Shown piece after piece: positions 8,620 through 18,589 of a stretch of 64,000 nucleotides of DNA (positions are counted from its first letter, which is position 1; each line of letters starts with the position of its first letter). The DNA is taken from assembly GCA_019351895.1 (NCBI GenBank), contig JABBOH010000002.1, forward strand, positions 95,178 to 159,177, given 5' to 3'. The DNA is from Pseudomonadota bacterium. GTDB lineage: Bacteria; Pseudomonadota; Alphaproteobacteria; Acetobacterales; Acetobacteraceae. A model generated the notes under the pieces. It was not told the DNA's origin. It ran no database searches and saw only the letters and a list, made by a program, of their open reading frames with translations. The position numbers were made by a program, and so were the translations under genes.

Positions 8620-9734
8620 GCGGCCGCCCGAGCGGTCGCTTCGCGCGTCACCGCCTGAGCCGGGAAGACCAGCCCCTCGTCGCGCGGCCAGACGAGGCTG
8701 TAGCGCCTGCCCGCGTCATACTCGGTCGGGCGGCGATGGCTCAGATGGTTCTCGACCTCGACCACGCGCTCGTCGGCCAGCCGGAAGAGATGGGTGATGA
8801 TAGCGCCCGAGAACTCGCTCGCGATGTAGGTCGCCATCAGCGCGGCCTCGTCCTCGGCGAGCGCTTCACCCTCCGGCTGCACCCGAATTTTGTCGATGCG
8901 TATGCAGAAATCCACATTTTCCGCATGTTGGCGCTGCTCGCAAAGGCGCGGCGCCGCCACCGTTCCCGCGGCGGTCGCGATGCCGCCCTGGCCGTCCGCG
9001 CGGCCGCTGAATAGGTTGTAGCGATTGAGAAACCGCGCGACGGCGATCGAACTCGGGCGGTTGTAGACCGTATCCGGCGCATCGACCTGCAGGATGCGGC
9101 CCTGATCGAGCACCACGACGCGGTCGCCCATCGCGAGCGCCTCCATTTCGTTGCCGGTAACATGGAAGAAGGTGATGCCGAGCGCCGCATGGATGCGACG
9201 CAGTTCCACCGTCATGCGCTGGCGCAGATTGGCGTCGAGTGCGCCAAGCGGCTCGTCGAGCAGACAGAGCCGGGGCCGCACGACGAGCGTCCGGGCCAGC
9301 GCCACGCGCTGCTTCTGGCCGCCGGAAAGCTGCTGGATCTCGCGCTGCACATAGTCGGCGAGACCCACCATCTCCAGCGTTTCCATAACGCGGCGGCGTG
9401 TCTCGGCGCTGTCCCGGACAGGCTTATGCGCATGGTAGCGCAGCCCGAAGGCGACGTTGTCGAACACGGAGAGGTGCGGAAACAGGGCGAAGCCCTGGGA
9501 AACGAAGCCGATGCCGCGCTCATGGGCTGGAACAGCGTTGAGGTTGCGGCCATCCAGCGTCACCTGTCCCGCATCGGGCGTCTCGTAACCGGCGAGCACG
9601 CGCAGCAGCGTCGATTTGCCCGAGCCGCTCGGACCGAGCAGCGACAGATAAGCGCCTTCGCCGACGGAGAGAGAAATCCCGTCGAGCGCCGCCTGGCCGC
9701 CATAGCGTTTCGTTACCGAAGCGATTTCGAGCAT
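8616..9734 (-). CDS. ABC transporter ATP-binding protein (PotA-like), second; first gene of the operon
   Basis: The 372-aa ATPase has Walker A GPSGSGKST (34-42), signature LSGGQ (136-140), Walker B LCLLDEP and a C-terminal TOBE-like domain. The frame stays open to a TTG at 9785. The ATG at 9734 is preferred because GGGGAC lies just upstream of it and MLEIASVTKRYGG is the normal start of the family. It is the promoter-proximal gene of the minus-strand operon, about 220 bases from the divergent GntR gene. It shares length and layout with the ATPase at 2989-4107 but differs in sequence. Confidence 0.9.
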   Translation of the reverse strand: MLEIASVTKRYGGQAALDGISLSVGEGAYLSLLGPSGSGKSTLLRVLAGYETPDAGQVTLDGRNLNAVPAHERGIGFVSQGFALFPHLSVFDNVAFGLRYHAHKPVRDSAETRRRVMETLEMVGLADYVQREIQQLSGGQKQRVALARTLVVRPRLCLLDEPLGALDANLRQRMTVELRRIHAALGITFFHVTGNEMEALAMGDRVVVLDQGRILQVDAPDTVYNRPSSIAVARFLNRYNLFSGRADGQGGIATAAGTVAAPRLCEQRQHAENVDFCIRIDKIRVQPEGEALAEDEAALMATYIASEFSGAIITHLFRLADERVVEVENHLSHRRPTEYDAGRRYSLVWPRDEGLVFPAQAVTREATARAAA

Positions 9735-9775
9735 CTTGTCCCCGCGTCCGACGAGGGAGGTAACATGAACGATTT

Positions 9776-9785
9776 TTGTACACAA
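9776..9785. promoter_or_regulatory. Candidate GntR operator in the divergent intergenic region
   Basis: TTGTACACAA has inverted TTGT/ACAA arms around two bases. This resembles the TTGTATACAA-like half-symmetric sites bound by many FCD-type GntR regulators. It lies 42 bases upstream of the first transport gene (ATG at 9734) and upstream of the divergent GntR gene. The site is seen in sequence; that the neighbouring regulator binds it is inference. Confidence 0.45.
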
Positions 9786-9952
9786 TAAACCATTTGTCTT
9801 GATAAAGCCTCGTTTCCGTGTTCACTGCTCAGTTTTTCGGACATGCGTCGGCCGTGCGCCGGGCTCTGCCTAAATGCGCGGCAGTCACACTGATGGCAAT
9901 CGAGAATGACTGATGACGGAGGTCGGCTCTGAGCGGCAGGCTACATGAGAAG

Positions 9953-10918
9953 GTGCATCAGGTGCTGGAGCTGCACCTGCAGGAGCATCGCCTGACGCCC
10001 GGCCTTGTTCTGCTCGAGAGTACGATCGCGGACGCATTCCGGGTCAGCCGCGCGCCGGTTCAGATGGCGCTCAGGCGGTTGCACGACGAAGGCCGCATCC
10101 AGCGTTTCGAGGGGCGCGGATATGTCGTGCCCGGGCCGCCGGGAAAGCCGCTGGTGCCGGTGCGCGCCAATCCGACGCTCGCCGGTCTCGACGTCACCCT
10201 CACGCGCGAAAACCCCGAGGAAGTCGCGCGCGGCAGCGGCAACCGCATCGCGGCCGAGACGCAGCGCGCCATTGAAGCGGCGGGACCTTTCGGGCGTTTC
10301 CGCCTCAGCGAAACGCTCATGGCGGCGCATTTCAACGTCAGCCGCACCGTCGTCCGCGACGTGCTGGGCCGCATGCATGAACGCGGGCTCATCACCAAGG
10401 ATGAACGGTCGCACTGGCTGGTGGGGCCCCTCACCGATGCCGGTCTGCGGGACATGTACGAGGCCCGGATCATCCTGGAGCCCTCTGCCCTCCGCCGCGC
10501 CGCCGCCACGCTGGACCGGGCGGCGCTCGCCCGGATGCTGGAACGGGTGGAGGCCGCCCGCGCGCAGCTGCCCCGGGTCGAGCCCGCGCTGATGGAGCAG
10601 ATCGACCACGACCTGCACGTCGACTGCGTGCAGAACATCCCCAACCGCTATCTCGCCGACCTCATCCAGCGCACCCAGGCGAGCCTGACCGCGAGCCACA
10701 TGCTCACGCGCTATCTGGAATGGGGCATAGAATCCGGCTCGATCACGGAGCATGCGCTGGTCTTCGAGGCGCTGCTGCAAGGTGCGACCGAGGCCGCCGC
10801 CGCCGCGCTCAAGACGCATCTGGAGCGGTCGCTCGATCGCGCGCTGACCCAGCTCAAGGTGATCTCGGTGATCCCGCTGCCGGCGATGCCAAAGTATTTC
10901 GTGCCCTCGCCGCCCTAG
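9953..10918 (+). CDS. GntR-family regulator with two winged-helix domains plus FCD-like domain
   Basis: The 321-aa product shows a first GntR winged helix (LTPG, then STIADAFRVSRAPVQMALRR with wing EGRGYVV) and, after a linker, a second winged-helix unit (FRLSETLMAAHFNVSRTVVR with wing GLITKDERSHWLVG). A helical effector-binding region rich in His/Asp (EQIDHDLHVDC) resembles FCD. Single-HTH FCD regulators are usually about 220-250 aa, so the extra domain is real length. The only standard start is GTG at 9953. GGAGG at 9918-9922 sits six bases before an in-frame CTG at 9929, which would restore the usual N-terminal helix (LSGRLHEKVHQVL). It is divergent from the transport/catabolic operon and is its likely controller. 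Confidence 0.85.
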   Translation: MHQVLELHLQEHRLTPGLVLLESTIADAFRVSRAPVQMALRRLHDEGRIQRFEGRGYVVPGPPGKPLVPVRANPTLAGLDVTLTRENPEEVARGSGNRIAAETQRAIEAAGPFGRFRLSETLMAAHFNVSRTVVRDVLGRMHERGLITKDERSHWLVGPLTDAGLRDMYEARIILEPSALRRAAATLDRAALARMLERVEAARAQLPRVEPALMEQIDHDLHVDCVQNIPNRYLADLIQRTQASLTASHMLTRYLEWGIESGSITEHALVFEALLQGATEAAAAALKTHLERSLDRALTQLKVISVIPLPAMPKYFVPSPP

Positions 10919-10941
10919 GAACGGGCGATACCATGCCCGGC

Positions 10942-11643
10942 TCAGCCGATGCGCAGCAGCCCGGGCCCGTCCTCCCTCAACCAGTCCGAAGCCCGCCGCC
11001 AGCCCGGGCACAGCCTGTCGACCAAGGCCCAGAACTCGGCTCCGTGGTTGAGGTGGCGCAGATGCGCGGCCTCGTGCGCGGCCACATAGGCCTGCACATG
11101 GGGCGGCGCCATGACCAGCCGCCAGCTGAAGGACAGCGTGCCGTCCGGCGCGCAACTGCCCCAGCGGCTGCGCGTATCCTTGATCATGATGCGGCGAGGC
11201 TTGAGCCCGGCCTCAGCCGCCTTCTGCCAGGAGAGCGCCGTCAGCCGTCGCCTCGCCTCGGCCTTCAGACAGTCCGTGACGCGGCGGCGCACGAAGCTCT
11301 CATCTCCCGCGACCCACAGCACGCCAGGATCGACCCAGGCGCCGCCTCGATCCCCGGGCCGGTGCCGGATGAGATGAGGGATGCCGTCGATGGGCACGGA
11401 TACGCCCGCCGCGAAGATGACGCTGATCGGCAAAGCCGCGAGACGGCGCGATACCCAGCCGTCATTGGCGGCCAAGAGGGCCATCCCGGCGCGCTTGGTG
11501 GAGCGTGGCGGCAAAGTGACGACGACCGCGCCGCTCCGGGCGTCGATCCGAAGGCTGATCCGGCGTGCGCGATCGCTGCGGCGCCACACCACCTCCGCGG
11601 CTCCCCCGGAAAGGGCCAGGGTTTCGCGGCCAAGATCAGGCAT
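10942..11643 (-). CDS. DUF45/YgjP-like (M48-type) zinc metallopeptidase
   Basis: The 233-aa protein has the zinc-binding HExxH motif in AAHEAAHLRHLNHG. A downstream region EFWALVDRLCPGWRRA is where this family places its third ligand region. KDTRSRWGSCAPDGT, the RWGSC box typical of YgjP-like hydrolases, precedes it. There is no signal peptide, so it is cytoplasmic, and the substrate is unknown. The frame is open to a TTG at 11700. ATG 11643 gives the usual N-terminus, though no strong ribosome site is seen for either. It is convergent with the GntR gene (24-base gap). Confidence 0.85.
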   Translation of the reverse strand: MPDLGRETLALSGGAAEVVWRRSDRARRISLRIDARSGAVVVTLPPRSTKRAGMALLAANDGWVSRRLAALPISVIFAAGVSVPIDGIPHLIRHRPGDRGGAWVDPGVLWVAGDESFVRRRVTDCLKAEARRRLTALSWQKAAEAGLKPRRIMIKDTRSRWGSCAPDGTLSFSWRLVMAPPHVQAYVAAHEAAHLRHLNHGAEFWALVDRLCPGWRRASDWLREDGPGLLRIG

Positions 11644-11815
11644 CACTGTCGCGTTTGAACATGACTCGGGCACTGTGCCCCGGACCCGCGACCCACTCAA
11701 GGAGCTTCAACCGGGGGCCAGCGTCAGCCGGCACGCCGCACTGGCGGGCCGCCGGCCGGCCAGGAACGGGCGGACGCTCGCCTCCGTCTGGCGGCCATCG
11801 AGGAATAACGGGCGC

Positions 11816-13228
11816 TTACCGCCCGGTCGTGATGCGCTCGAACAACTGCCGCACGGTCGGGATGAAGCCGTTCGAGTAGAACGGGTCCAGCGCGAAGCGG
11901 AAGCCGTTATGCCCGCTGAACATGAGGTTCTCCTCGACCGAGGACTCGGCCGCCCCCTCATGCCCGATCGTCTGCAGGGTCTTCTGGATGCAGAAGCTGC
12001 GGGGATCGGCCTTCTTGCCATTGGAGTATTCCGGCCCCTCCTGGCTCCAGTTCGAGAAGCGGCACTGGCTGAGGCAGCCCATGCAGTCGACCTGATCCTG
12101 GTAGATCTGAGCCGCCTTTTCGGGCGTCACGAAGATCAGCGTCGTGTCGGGCGTGCGCAGAGCCTCGGTAAAGCCCTGCGCCAGCCACTGCCTCACGCGG
12201 GCGAGATCGGGGCGTGTCAGATAGACGATACGCTTGCGCGGTCCGACGCCGAACTCGGCCGTGTGGTCGCCCACCACCTCGGTCGTATAGGCCACCTGCC
12301 GCTCGCTGCGGCCGCGCAGTTCCTGGATGAAGCCGTTGTTCACGGCGCTCGAATAGAAGCCCGTCGGGCTGAACCGGTTGAGGAACACGTCGCCCCGCTT
12401 GAGCGTGAGCAGCCGCTGTTTCCAGTTGTCGCCGATCGGGCTCTCCTGGGTGAGCAGGGGCCGTGTGCCGAACTGGAAGGCGATCGGTCCGAGTTCGGGA
12501 TTGTCGATCCAGTCCTCCCACTCCTCCAGCCACCAGACGCCACCCGCCATGATGATGGGCGTGTCGTCGAGGCCGAAGGCGCGCATCTGCTTGCGGAGCG
12601 CGAGCACGCGGGGGAACGGGTCTTCCGGCCGTGCCGGATCCTCGCTGTTCGACAGGCCGTTATGGCCGCCCGCCAGCCAAGGGTCTTCGTACACGACGCC
12701 GCCTAGCAGGTTCGAAGCCTTGTGGTAGGCGCGCTTCCAAAGGGCGCTGAAGGCCCGCGCGGACGACACGATGGGATAGTAGTGAACCCCGAACTTCGTC
12801 GCGATGTCGGAGAGGCGATAGGGCATGCCGGCGCCGCAGGTGAGCCCGTTGATGAGCCCCTTCGCGCCTTCCAGAACGCCCGTGATGACGCGTTCGGCCC
12901 CGCCCATCTCCCAGAGGATGTTGGCATGGACCCGGCCTTGGCCGCCGTTGATCTCGTGGGCCTGCTGGGCCTGGGCGATGCCGCCCCGGATCGCGTATTC
13001 GACCAGCTCCTCGTGCCGGTCACGCCGCGTTCGCCCGTGATAGACCTGCGGAATGCGATGTCCGTCGGCATCGTAGCTGTCGGCGTTGACGGCGCTGAAA
13101 GTCCCGACACCACCGGATGCCGCCCAATGCCCGCAGGTCACCCCGTCGGACACCGCCACACCCTTTCCGCCTTCGACGAGCGGGAGGATATCGACCCCGC
13201 CCATCCGGATAGCATTCAGCGCCTTCAT
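11816..13228 (-). CDS. Nitronate monooxygenase-like flavoprotein with extra Cys cluster
   Basis: The 470-aa protein belongs to the 2-nitropropane dioxygenase/nitronate monooxygenase FMN-barrel superfamily. A glycine-rich N-terminal barrel (GGKGVAVSDG, CGHWAASGGVGTFSAV) is followed by GLTCGAGMPYRLSDIA, PIIMAGGVWWLEEWEDW and FQFGTRPLLTQES. It is about 100 residues longer than classical enzymes of the family. The long C-terminal part contains CMGCLSQC at about residues 381-388 and another Cys near 413, suggesting a metal or Fe-S site. It stands alone, convergent with the peptidase gene. The physiological substrate (nitronate or other) cannot be told. Confidence 0.8.
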   Translation of the reverse strand: MKALNAIRMGGVDILPLVEGGKGVAVSDGVTCGHWAASGGVGTFSAVNADSYDADGHRIPQVYHGRTRRDRHEELVEYAIRGGIAQAQQAHEINGGQGRVHANILWEMGGAERVITGVLEGAKGLINGLTCGAGMPYRLSDIATKFGVHYYPIVSSARAFSALWKRAYHKASNLLGGVVYEDPWLAGGHNGLSNSEDPARPEDPFPRVLALRKQMRAFGLDDTPIIMAGGVWWLEEWEDWIDNPELGPIAFQFGTRPLLTQESPIGDNWKQRLLTLKRGDVFLNRFSPTGFYSSAVNNGFIQELRGRSERQVAYTTEVVGDHTAEFGVGPRKRIVYLTRPDLARVRQWLAQGFTEALRTPDTTLIFVTPEKAAQIYQDQVDCMGCLSQCRFSNWSQEGPEYSNGKKADPRSFCIQKTLQTIGHEGAAESSVEENLMFSGHNGFRFALDPFYSNGFIPTVRQLFERITTGR

Positions 13229-13351
13229 GATCCCAATTCCGATAAGCGCGGTTCGCCGCGCTGGTCACTCAACTTTCTCTTACGGCCCAGCTGCCATACA
13301 GATGCTGACCCGAAGCTCATTCCGTATAGCTTGGCCCCGCCCTCTCGCATC

Positions 13352-14398
<1,047 letters not shown>

Positions 14399-14429
14399 CA
14401 GCGGCCCCGCGCGGCGCTTCAATGGCGCC

Positions 14430-15275
14430 ATGGATTACGCTGAGGTCGCACCGCCGCTGAGCCTGATCGAGCCCGTGGTGCAGACCGCGCCCGTGGTGTT
14501 CTCCTCGGCCCATTCGGGCGCCGACTATCCGGCGGATTTTCTGGCCGAGGCGCGGCTGGAGCCCCGCGCGCTGAGACGGAGCGAGGATTTCTATGTCGAC
14601 CGCCTGTTCGCGGCCGCCCCCCAATATGGTGCGCCATTGCTGAAGGCGACCTTCCCCCGCGCCTATTGCGACGCCAATCGCGAGGCCTGGGAGCTTGATC
14701 CTCAGATGTTCGAGGACCCGCTGCCGCCCTGGGTCAACACCAACAGCGCCCGTATCGGCGCGGGATTGGGCACCATTCCCCGCATCGTCGCTTCCGGCGA
14801 GGCGATCTATGCCCGTAAGCTGCGTTTCGCCGAAGCCGAGGATCGTATCCGCCGCTGCTGGGAGCCCTACCACGCGGCGCTGCGCGGCCTCATCGACCGC
14901 ACGGTCGCGCAGTTCGGCATCTGCCTGCTGATCGACTGCCACTCCATGCCCTCGGGCACGGGTCACGCGGCGCCCGATTTCGTCTTGGGGGACGCACATG
15001 GCACCGCATGCGCCGCCTATCTGGTGGACCGGATCGAGGAATGCCTCCGCCGCCTCGGCTACACGGTGCGCCGGAACGACCCCTATGCCGGAGGCTACGT
15101 GACGCGGCAATATGGCCGCCCGCGCGAGCGCATCCACGCGCTGCAGATAGAGATCGCGCGCGGTCTATACATGGATGAGCGCAGGATCGAGCCACATGCC
15201 GGCTTCCCGCGCCTGCAGCGGGATGTCACCGACCTGCTCGCCTTCATGACCGCGCCACGTTTCGTTGTGGCGTGA
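14430..15275 (+). CDS. N-formylglutamate amidohydrolase (HutG-like) family protein
   Basis: The 281-aa product contains the family blocks VVFSSAHSGADYPADFL, the RSEDFYVDRLF stretch, ATFPRAYCDANREAWELD, LIDCHSMPSGTGHAAPDFVLGD and HALQIEIARGLYMDE. Together these provide the zinc-binding His/Asp/Glu residues. Characterised relatives hydrolyse N-formyl-L-glutamate in histidine degradation, but no other hut genes are present, so another N-acyl amino acid may be the substrate. An in-frame TTG exists at 14388. ATG 14430 is preferred by codon type, without a clear ribosome site. Confidence 0.85.
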   Translation: MDYAEVAPPLSLIEPVVQTAPVVFSSAHSGADYPADFLAEARLEPRALRRSEDFYVDRLFAAAPQYGAPLLKATFPRAYCDANREAWELDPQMFEDPLPPWVNTNSARIGAGLGTIPRIVASGEAIYARKLRFAEAEDRIRRCWEPYHAALRGLIDRTVAQFGICLLIDCHSMPSGTGHAAPDFVLGDAHGTACAAYLVDRIEECLRRLGYTVRRNDPYAGGYVTRQYGRPRERIHALQIEIARGLYMDERRIEPHAGFPRLQRDVTDLLAFMTAPRFVVA

Positions 15276-15322
15276 CGCCCCGTCCGCGCGGCCTCTCGCG
15301 ATCCTGAGCGAATAGAGACAGC

Positions 15323-16387
15323 ATGCAACTTGGTATTTATACGTTTGGCGAAACGAACGTCGATGCCGCGACCGGCCGCCCGCTGGATGCCGGACAGCGG
15401 CTGCGCGACCAGCTCGAAGAAATCGAGCTTGCCGATCAGGTGGGGCTCGATGTCTTCGGGCTCGGCGAGCATCATCGGGCGGATTACACGATCTCGGCTC
15501 CGGTCGTCGTATTGGCCGCCGCCGCCGCTCGCACGAAGAGCATCATTCTGACCAGCGCCGTGACCGTGCTGAGTTCGGACGATCCTGTGCGGGTCTTCCA
15601 GGATTTCGCGACGCTCGACCAGATATCAGGCGGCCGGGCGGAAATCATGGCCGGGCGCGGTTCCTTCATCGAATCATTCCCCCTTTTCGGCTACGATCTC
15701 GATGACTACGACACGCTGTTCGCCGAGAAGCTCGACCTGCTGCTGAAGCTGCGTGACAATGAGCGGGTCACGTGGTCGGGCAAGCACCGCGCGCCGTTGC
15801 GCGATCAGCCGGTCTATCCCCGCCCTCTACAGGAGAGGCTGCCGGTCTGGGTCGCGATCGGCGGCACGCCTGCCTCGGCGGCGCGGGCGGCGCGGCTCGG
15901 TCTCCCCATGGCCGTGGCGATCATCGGCGGGGAGCCGGTGCGTTACGCCCCTCTGCTCGACTACTACCGCGATCAGGCGATCCGCGCGGGCCAGGATGCC
16001 GCCGCCCTCAGGATCGGCATCAACAGCCACGGTTTCGTGGCCGACACCACCGAACAGGCCATGGCGTTGTTTCACGGACCGTTGACGGCGGTGATGAACC
16101 GGTTGGGCGCGGAACGCGGCTGGCCACCGATGACGCGCGCCCAGTATGAGCAGCAGTGCGGTCCGAGCGGCGCCCTGATCGTCGGCAGCCCCGAGGCGGT
16201 CGCCGAGAAGATCCTTTTCGAGCACACGGTTTTCCGTCACCAGCGGTTTCTGCTGCAGTTGAGCGTGGGCCCGATGCCGCATGCCCAGGTAATGCGCGCG
16301 ATCGAGTTGTTCGGCACCAAGGTCGCCCCGATCGTCCGCGCCGAGGTTGCCCGGCGGACGCGCACGCCTGATTACGCTCAGGCATAA
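15323..16387 (+). CDS. Luciferase-like (LLM class) flavin-dependent oxidoreductase
   Basis: The 354-aa protein starts [10 protein letters not shown] and shows the bacterial-luciferase barrel pattern. [20 protein letters not shown] contains the EHH of this group, followed by [31 protein letters not shown] and [18 protein letters not shown] substrate-cap region and [12 protein letters not shown] near the C-terminus complete the family pattern. Such enzymes use reduced FMN or F420 to oxidise small substrates. It resembles the LLM group often annotated as alkanal monooxygenase-like, but the substrate is unknown. It lies alone between two unrelated genes. Confidence 0.88.
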   Translation: MQLGIYTFGETNVDAATGRPLDAGQRLRDQLEEIELADQVGLDVFGLGEHHRADYTISAPVVVLAAAAARTKSIILTSAVTVLSSDDPVRVFQDFATLDQISGGRAEIMAGRGSFIESFPLFGYDLDDYDTLFAEKLDLLLKLRDNERVTWSGKHRAPLRDQPVYPRPLQERLPVWVAIGGTPASAARAARLGLPMAVAIIGGEPVRYAPLLDYYRDQAIRAGQDAAALRIGINSHGFVADTTEQAMALFHGPLTAVMNRLGAERGWPPMTRAQYEQQCGPSGALIVGSPEAVAEKILFEHTVFRHQRFLLQLSVGPMPHAQVMRAIELFGTKVAPIVRAEVARRTRTPDYAQA

Positions 16388-16480
16388 GAGAGTTGTTGTT
16401 CGGTTGTGTATCGGTGGGCGAGACGCTGACGGCTGGGCGCCTATGCAGGCCTTACTGATAGCGATAACAAACTCGAAGAC

Positions 16481-17506
16481 ATGATCTGGATCGGGAATAT
16501 GACCAGCGACAACGGAACCGCGCGCCCCAAGCCGAAAGACGACCGGCCGCATCAAGCAGGGCCATCACTGGAGAAGCCGGAACTTCTGGTCGGCAGCAAT
16601 CTGCCCGACTGGGACATGGAGCCTCTGGCCGAGCAGTTCCGCATCCACAAACTCTGGGAGGCGCCCGACAAGGCCGCGCTGCTGGCGAAATGCGCGGGCG
16701 TGCGCGCCTTGGCCGCGCCAGGTCACCGCGGTGCCGATGCGGCGCTCATGGACGCGCTCCCCGCGCTCGAGATCATCGCCAATTACGGCGTTGGCGTCGA
16801 TGCAATCGACCTTGAAGCGGCGCGCGCCCGCGGCATCCGCGTGACCAACACGCCGGACGTGCTGACCGACGATGTCGCCGACATCGCGATCGCGCTGGCG
16901 CTTTCCGTGATGCGCGAAATTCCGCGGGGAGACGCGCACGTGCGCGGCGGCGGATGGGCGAAAGGCAATCTGCCCCTCGCCCGGCGCTTTCACGGCTGCA
17001 AGTTCGGCATCGTGGGGCTCGGGCGCATCGGCATCGCCACCGCCCGGCGAGCGGCAGCCTTCGACTGCAGCATCGGCTACTTCAACCGCTCGCCGCAGCC
17101 CGCCTCGCCCTATCAAGCCTTCCCGACCATCCGGGATCTCGCCGCATGGAGCGACGTGCTTGTCGTGACCGTCGCCGGTGGTGCGGGCACCCGAGCCCTC
17201 ATTGATGCAGCGGTGCTGCAGGCGCTCGGCCCACGGGGCTTCCTCGTGAATGTCTCGCGCGGAACGACGGTGGATGAGGCCGCATTGCTCGACGCCCTGG
17301 AGCGTCAGGCCATCGGCGGCGCGGCCCTCGACGTGTTCCTCAACGAGCCCCATATCGACGAGCGGTTCAAGGCGCTCCCCAACGCGGTGCTGTTTCCACA
17401 TCACGGCAGCGCCACGGTCGAGACACGCCGGGCCATGGGGCAGTTGATGCGGGACAACCTCACCGCGCATTTCGCCGGCAAACCGCTGCTGACGCCGGTC
17501 GTATAG
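16481..17506 (+). CDS. D-isomer-specific 2-hydroxyacid dehydrogenase (GhrB/ketogluconate reductase type)
   Basis: This 341-aa NAD(P)H-dependent enzyme reduces 2-oxo acids such as hydroxypyruvate, glyoxylate or 2-ketogluconate. Visible elements are NYGVGVDAIDLEAARARGI, the Rossmann motif GIVGLGRIGIATARR, catalytic Arg in NVSRGTTVDEAAL, Glu in DVFLNEP and His in FPHHGSAT. An alternative start is ATG 16499 (MTSDNG), preceded by GGGAA, and would remove a short extension. The next gene (L-idonate 5-dehydrogenase type) begins 11 bases downstream, so the pair probably forms a sugar-acid reduction module linking ketogluconates and idonate. Confidence 0.88.
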   Translation: MIWIGNMTSDNGTARPKPKDDRPHQAGPSLEKPELLVGSNLPDWDMEPLAEQFRIHKLWEAPDKAALLAKCAGVRALAAPGHRGADAALMDALPALEIIANYGVGVDAIDLEAARARGIRVTNTPDVLTDDVADIAIALALSVMREIPRGDAHVRGGGWAKGNLPLARRFHGCKFGIVGLGRIGIATARRAAAFDCSIGYFNRSPQPASPYQAFPTIRDLAAWSDVLVVTVAGGAGTRALIDAAVLQALGPRGFLVNVSRGTTVDEAALLDALERQAIGGAALDVFLNEPHIDERFKALPNAVLFPHHGSATVETRRAMGQLMRDNLTAHFAGKPLLTPVV

Positions 17507-17517
17507 GGAGCCGCACC

Positions 17518-18546
17518 ATGCGCAGCGTCGTCATCCATGCCGCCCGGGACCTTCGCATCGAGGAACGGGCGGTCGAGCCGCTCGGCCCGGGGCAGGTCGC
17601 CGTCCGCATCGGCGCGGGCGGGATCTGCGGCTCCGATCTGCATTACTACAACGACGGCGGCTTCGGGACCGTTCGCATCCGCGAGCCGATGATCCTCGGG
17701 CACGAGATCGCCGGGACCGTGGCCGAAGTCGCATCCGATGTCGCTGGGGTTAAGGTCGGCGACCGGGTGGCGGTTAACCCCAGCCGGCCCTGCCGGCATT
17801 GCCGCTTCTGCCTCAAGGGTCTGCCCAACGAGTGCCTCAACATGCGGTTCTATGGCAGCGCCATGCCGATGCCGCACATCCAGGGCGGCTTCCGCGAGAC
17901 GCTCATTTGCGACGCGACGCAATGCGAGGTCGCGACGCGCGCGCCGGTGACCGAACTGGCTCTCGCCGAACCCTTCTCCGTCGTGCTGCACGCGCTGAGC
18001 CGCGCCGGATCGTTGCTCGGCGAGCGGGTGCTGGTGACGGGATGCGGGCCGATCGGCGCGCTCGTGGTGGCAGCCGCCCGCTTCCATGGCGCGGCGGAGA
18101 TCATCGTCACCGATATCGTCGACGAGCCTCTGGCGGTGGCGCGGCGCCTCGGCGCGGACCATGCCATCAACACCGCACGCGATCCGAAGGGTCTGGCGCC
18201 TTACGCCGCCGAGAAGGGCCAGATCGGGATCATGGTGGAATGCTCGGGCAATGAGCGTGCGCTGCGCGGCGGCATGGAGGTGGTGCAGCCCCGTGGCACG
18301 ATCGTGCAGCTTGGCCTGGGCGGAGACGTGTCCCTGCCGCAGAACATGGTGGTGGCGAAGGAGCTCTCGATTACCGGCTCCTTCCGGTTCCACGACGAGT
18401 TTCCGCTTGCGGTGCAGCTCATCGACAGCGGGCGCGTCGACCTCACGCCGCTGCTGACCGGGACCTTCCCGATGGAGCAGGCGACGGCGGCATTCGAGGC
18501 GGCCAACGACCGGCGGACGGCGATGAAGGTTCAGCTGACCTTCTAG
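17518..18546 (+). CDS. idnD: Zinc-dependent L-idonate 5-dehydrogenase-like
   Basis: The 342-aa medium-chain dehydrogenase has catalytic zinc ligands in GICGSDLHYY and GHEIAG, and the structural-zinc Cys quartet in CRHCRFCLKGLPNEC. The nucleotide-binding motif is GCGPIGALVVAAA. LHYYNDGGFG and IREPMILGHE closely follow L-idonate dehydrogenases (IdnD), which interconvert L-idonate and 5-keto-D-gluconate. It follows the 2-hydroxyacid dehydrogenase with an 11-base gap, consistent with one operon. Assignment to idonate rather than another polyol rests on these matches and the neighbour. Confidence 0.82.
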   Translation: MRSVVIHAARDLRIEERAVEPLGPGQVAVRIGAGGICGSDLHYYNDGGFGTVRIREPMILGHEIAGTVAEVASDVAGVKVGDRVAVNPSRPCRHCRFCLKGLPNECLNMRFYGSAMPMPHIQGGFRETLICDATQCEVATRAPVTELALAEPFSVVLHALSRAGSLLGERVLVTGCGPIGALVVAAARFHGAAEIIVTDIVDEPLAVARRLGADHAINTARDPKGLAPYAAEKGQIGIMVECSGNERALRGGMEVVQPRGTIVQLGLGGDVSLPQNMVVAKELSITGSFRFHDEFPLAVQLIDSGRVDLTPLLTGTFPMEQATAAFEAANDRRTAMKVQLTF

Positions 18547-18589
18547 CGGAGGCGTGACTGCGAGTGCGGCGGCTCGAGCCCAGGCTTGC

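Noticed and set aside
9913-9948. Short leader peptide (MTEVGSERQAT) before the GntR gene
   Set aside because: There is no attenuator-like structure or codon bias. The GGAGG inside it is better explained as the ribosome site of the regulator.
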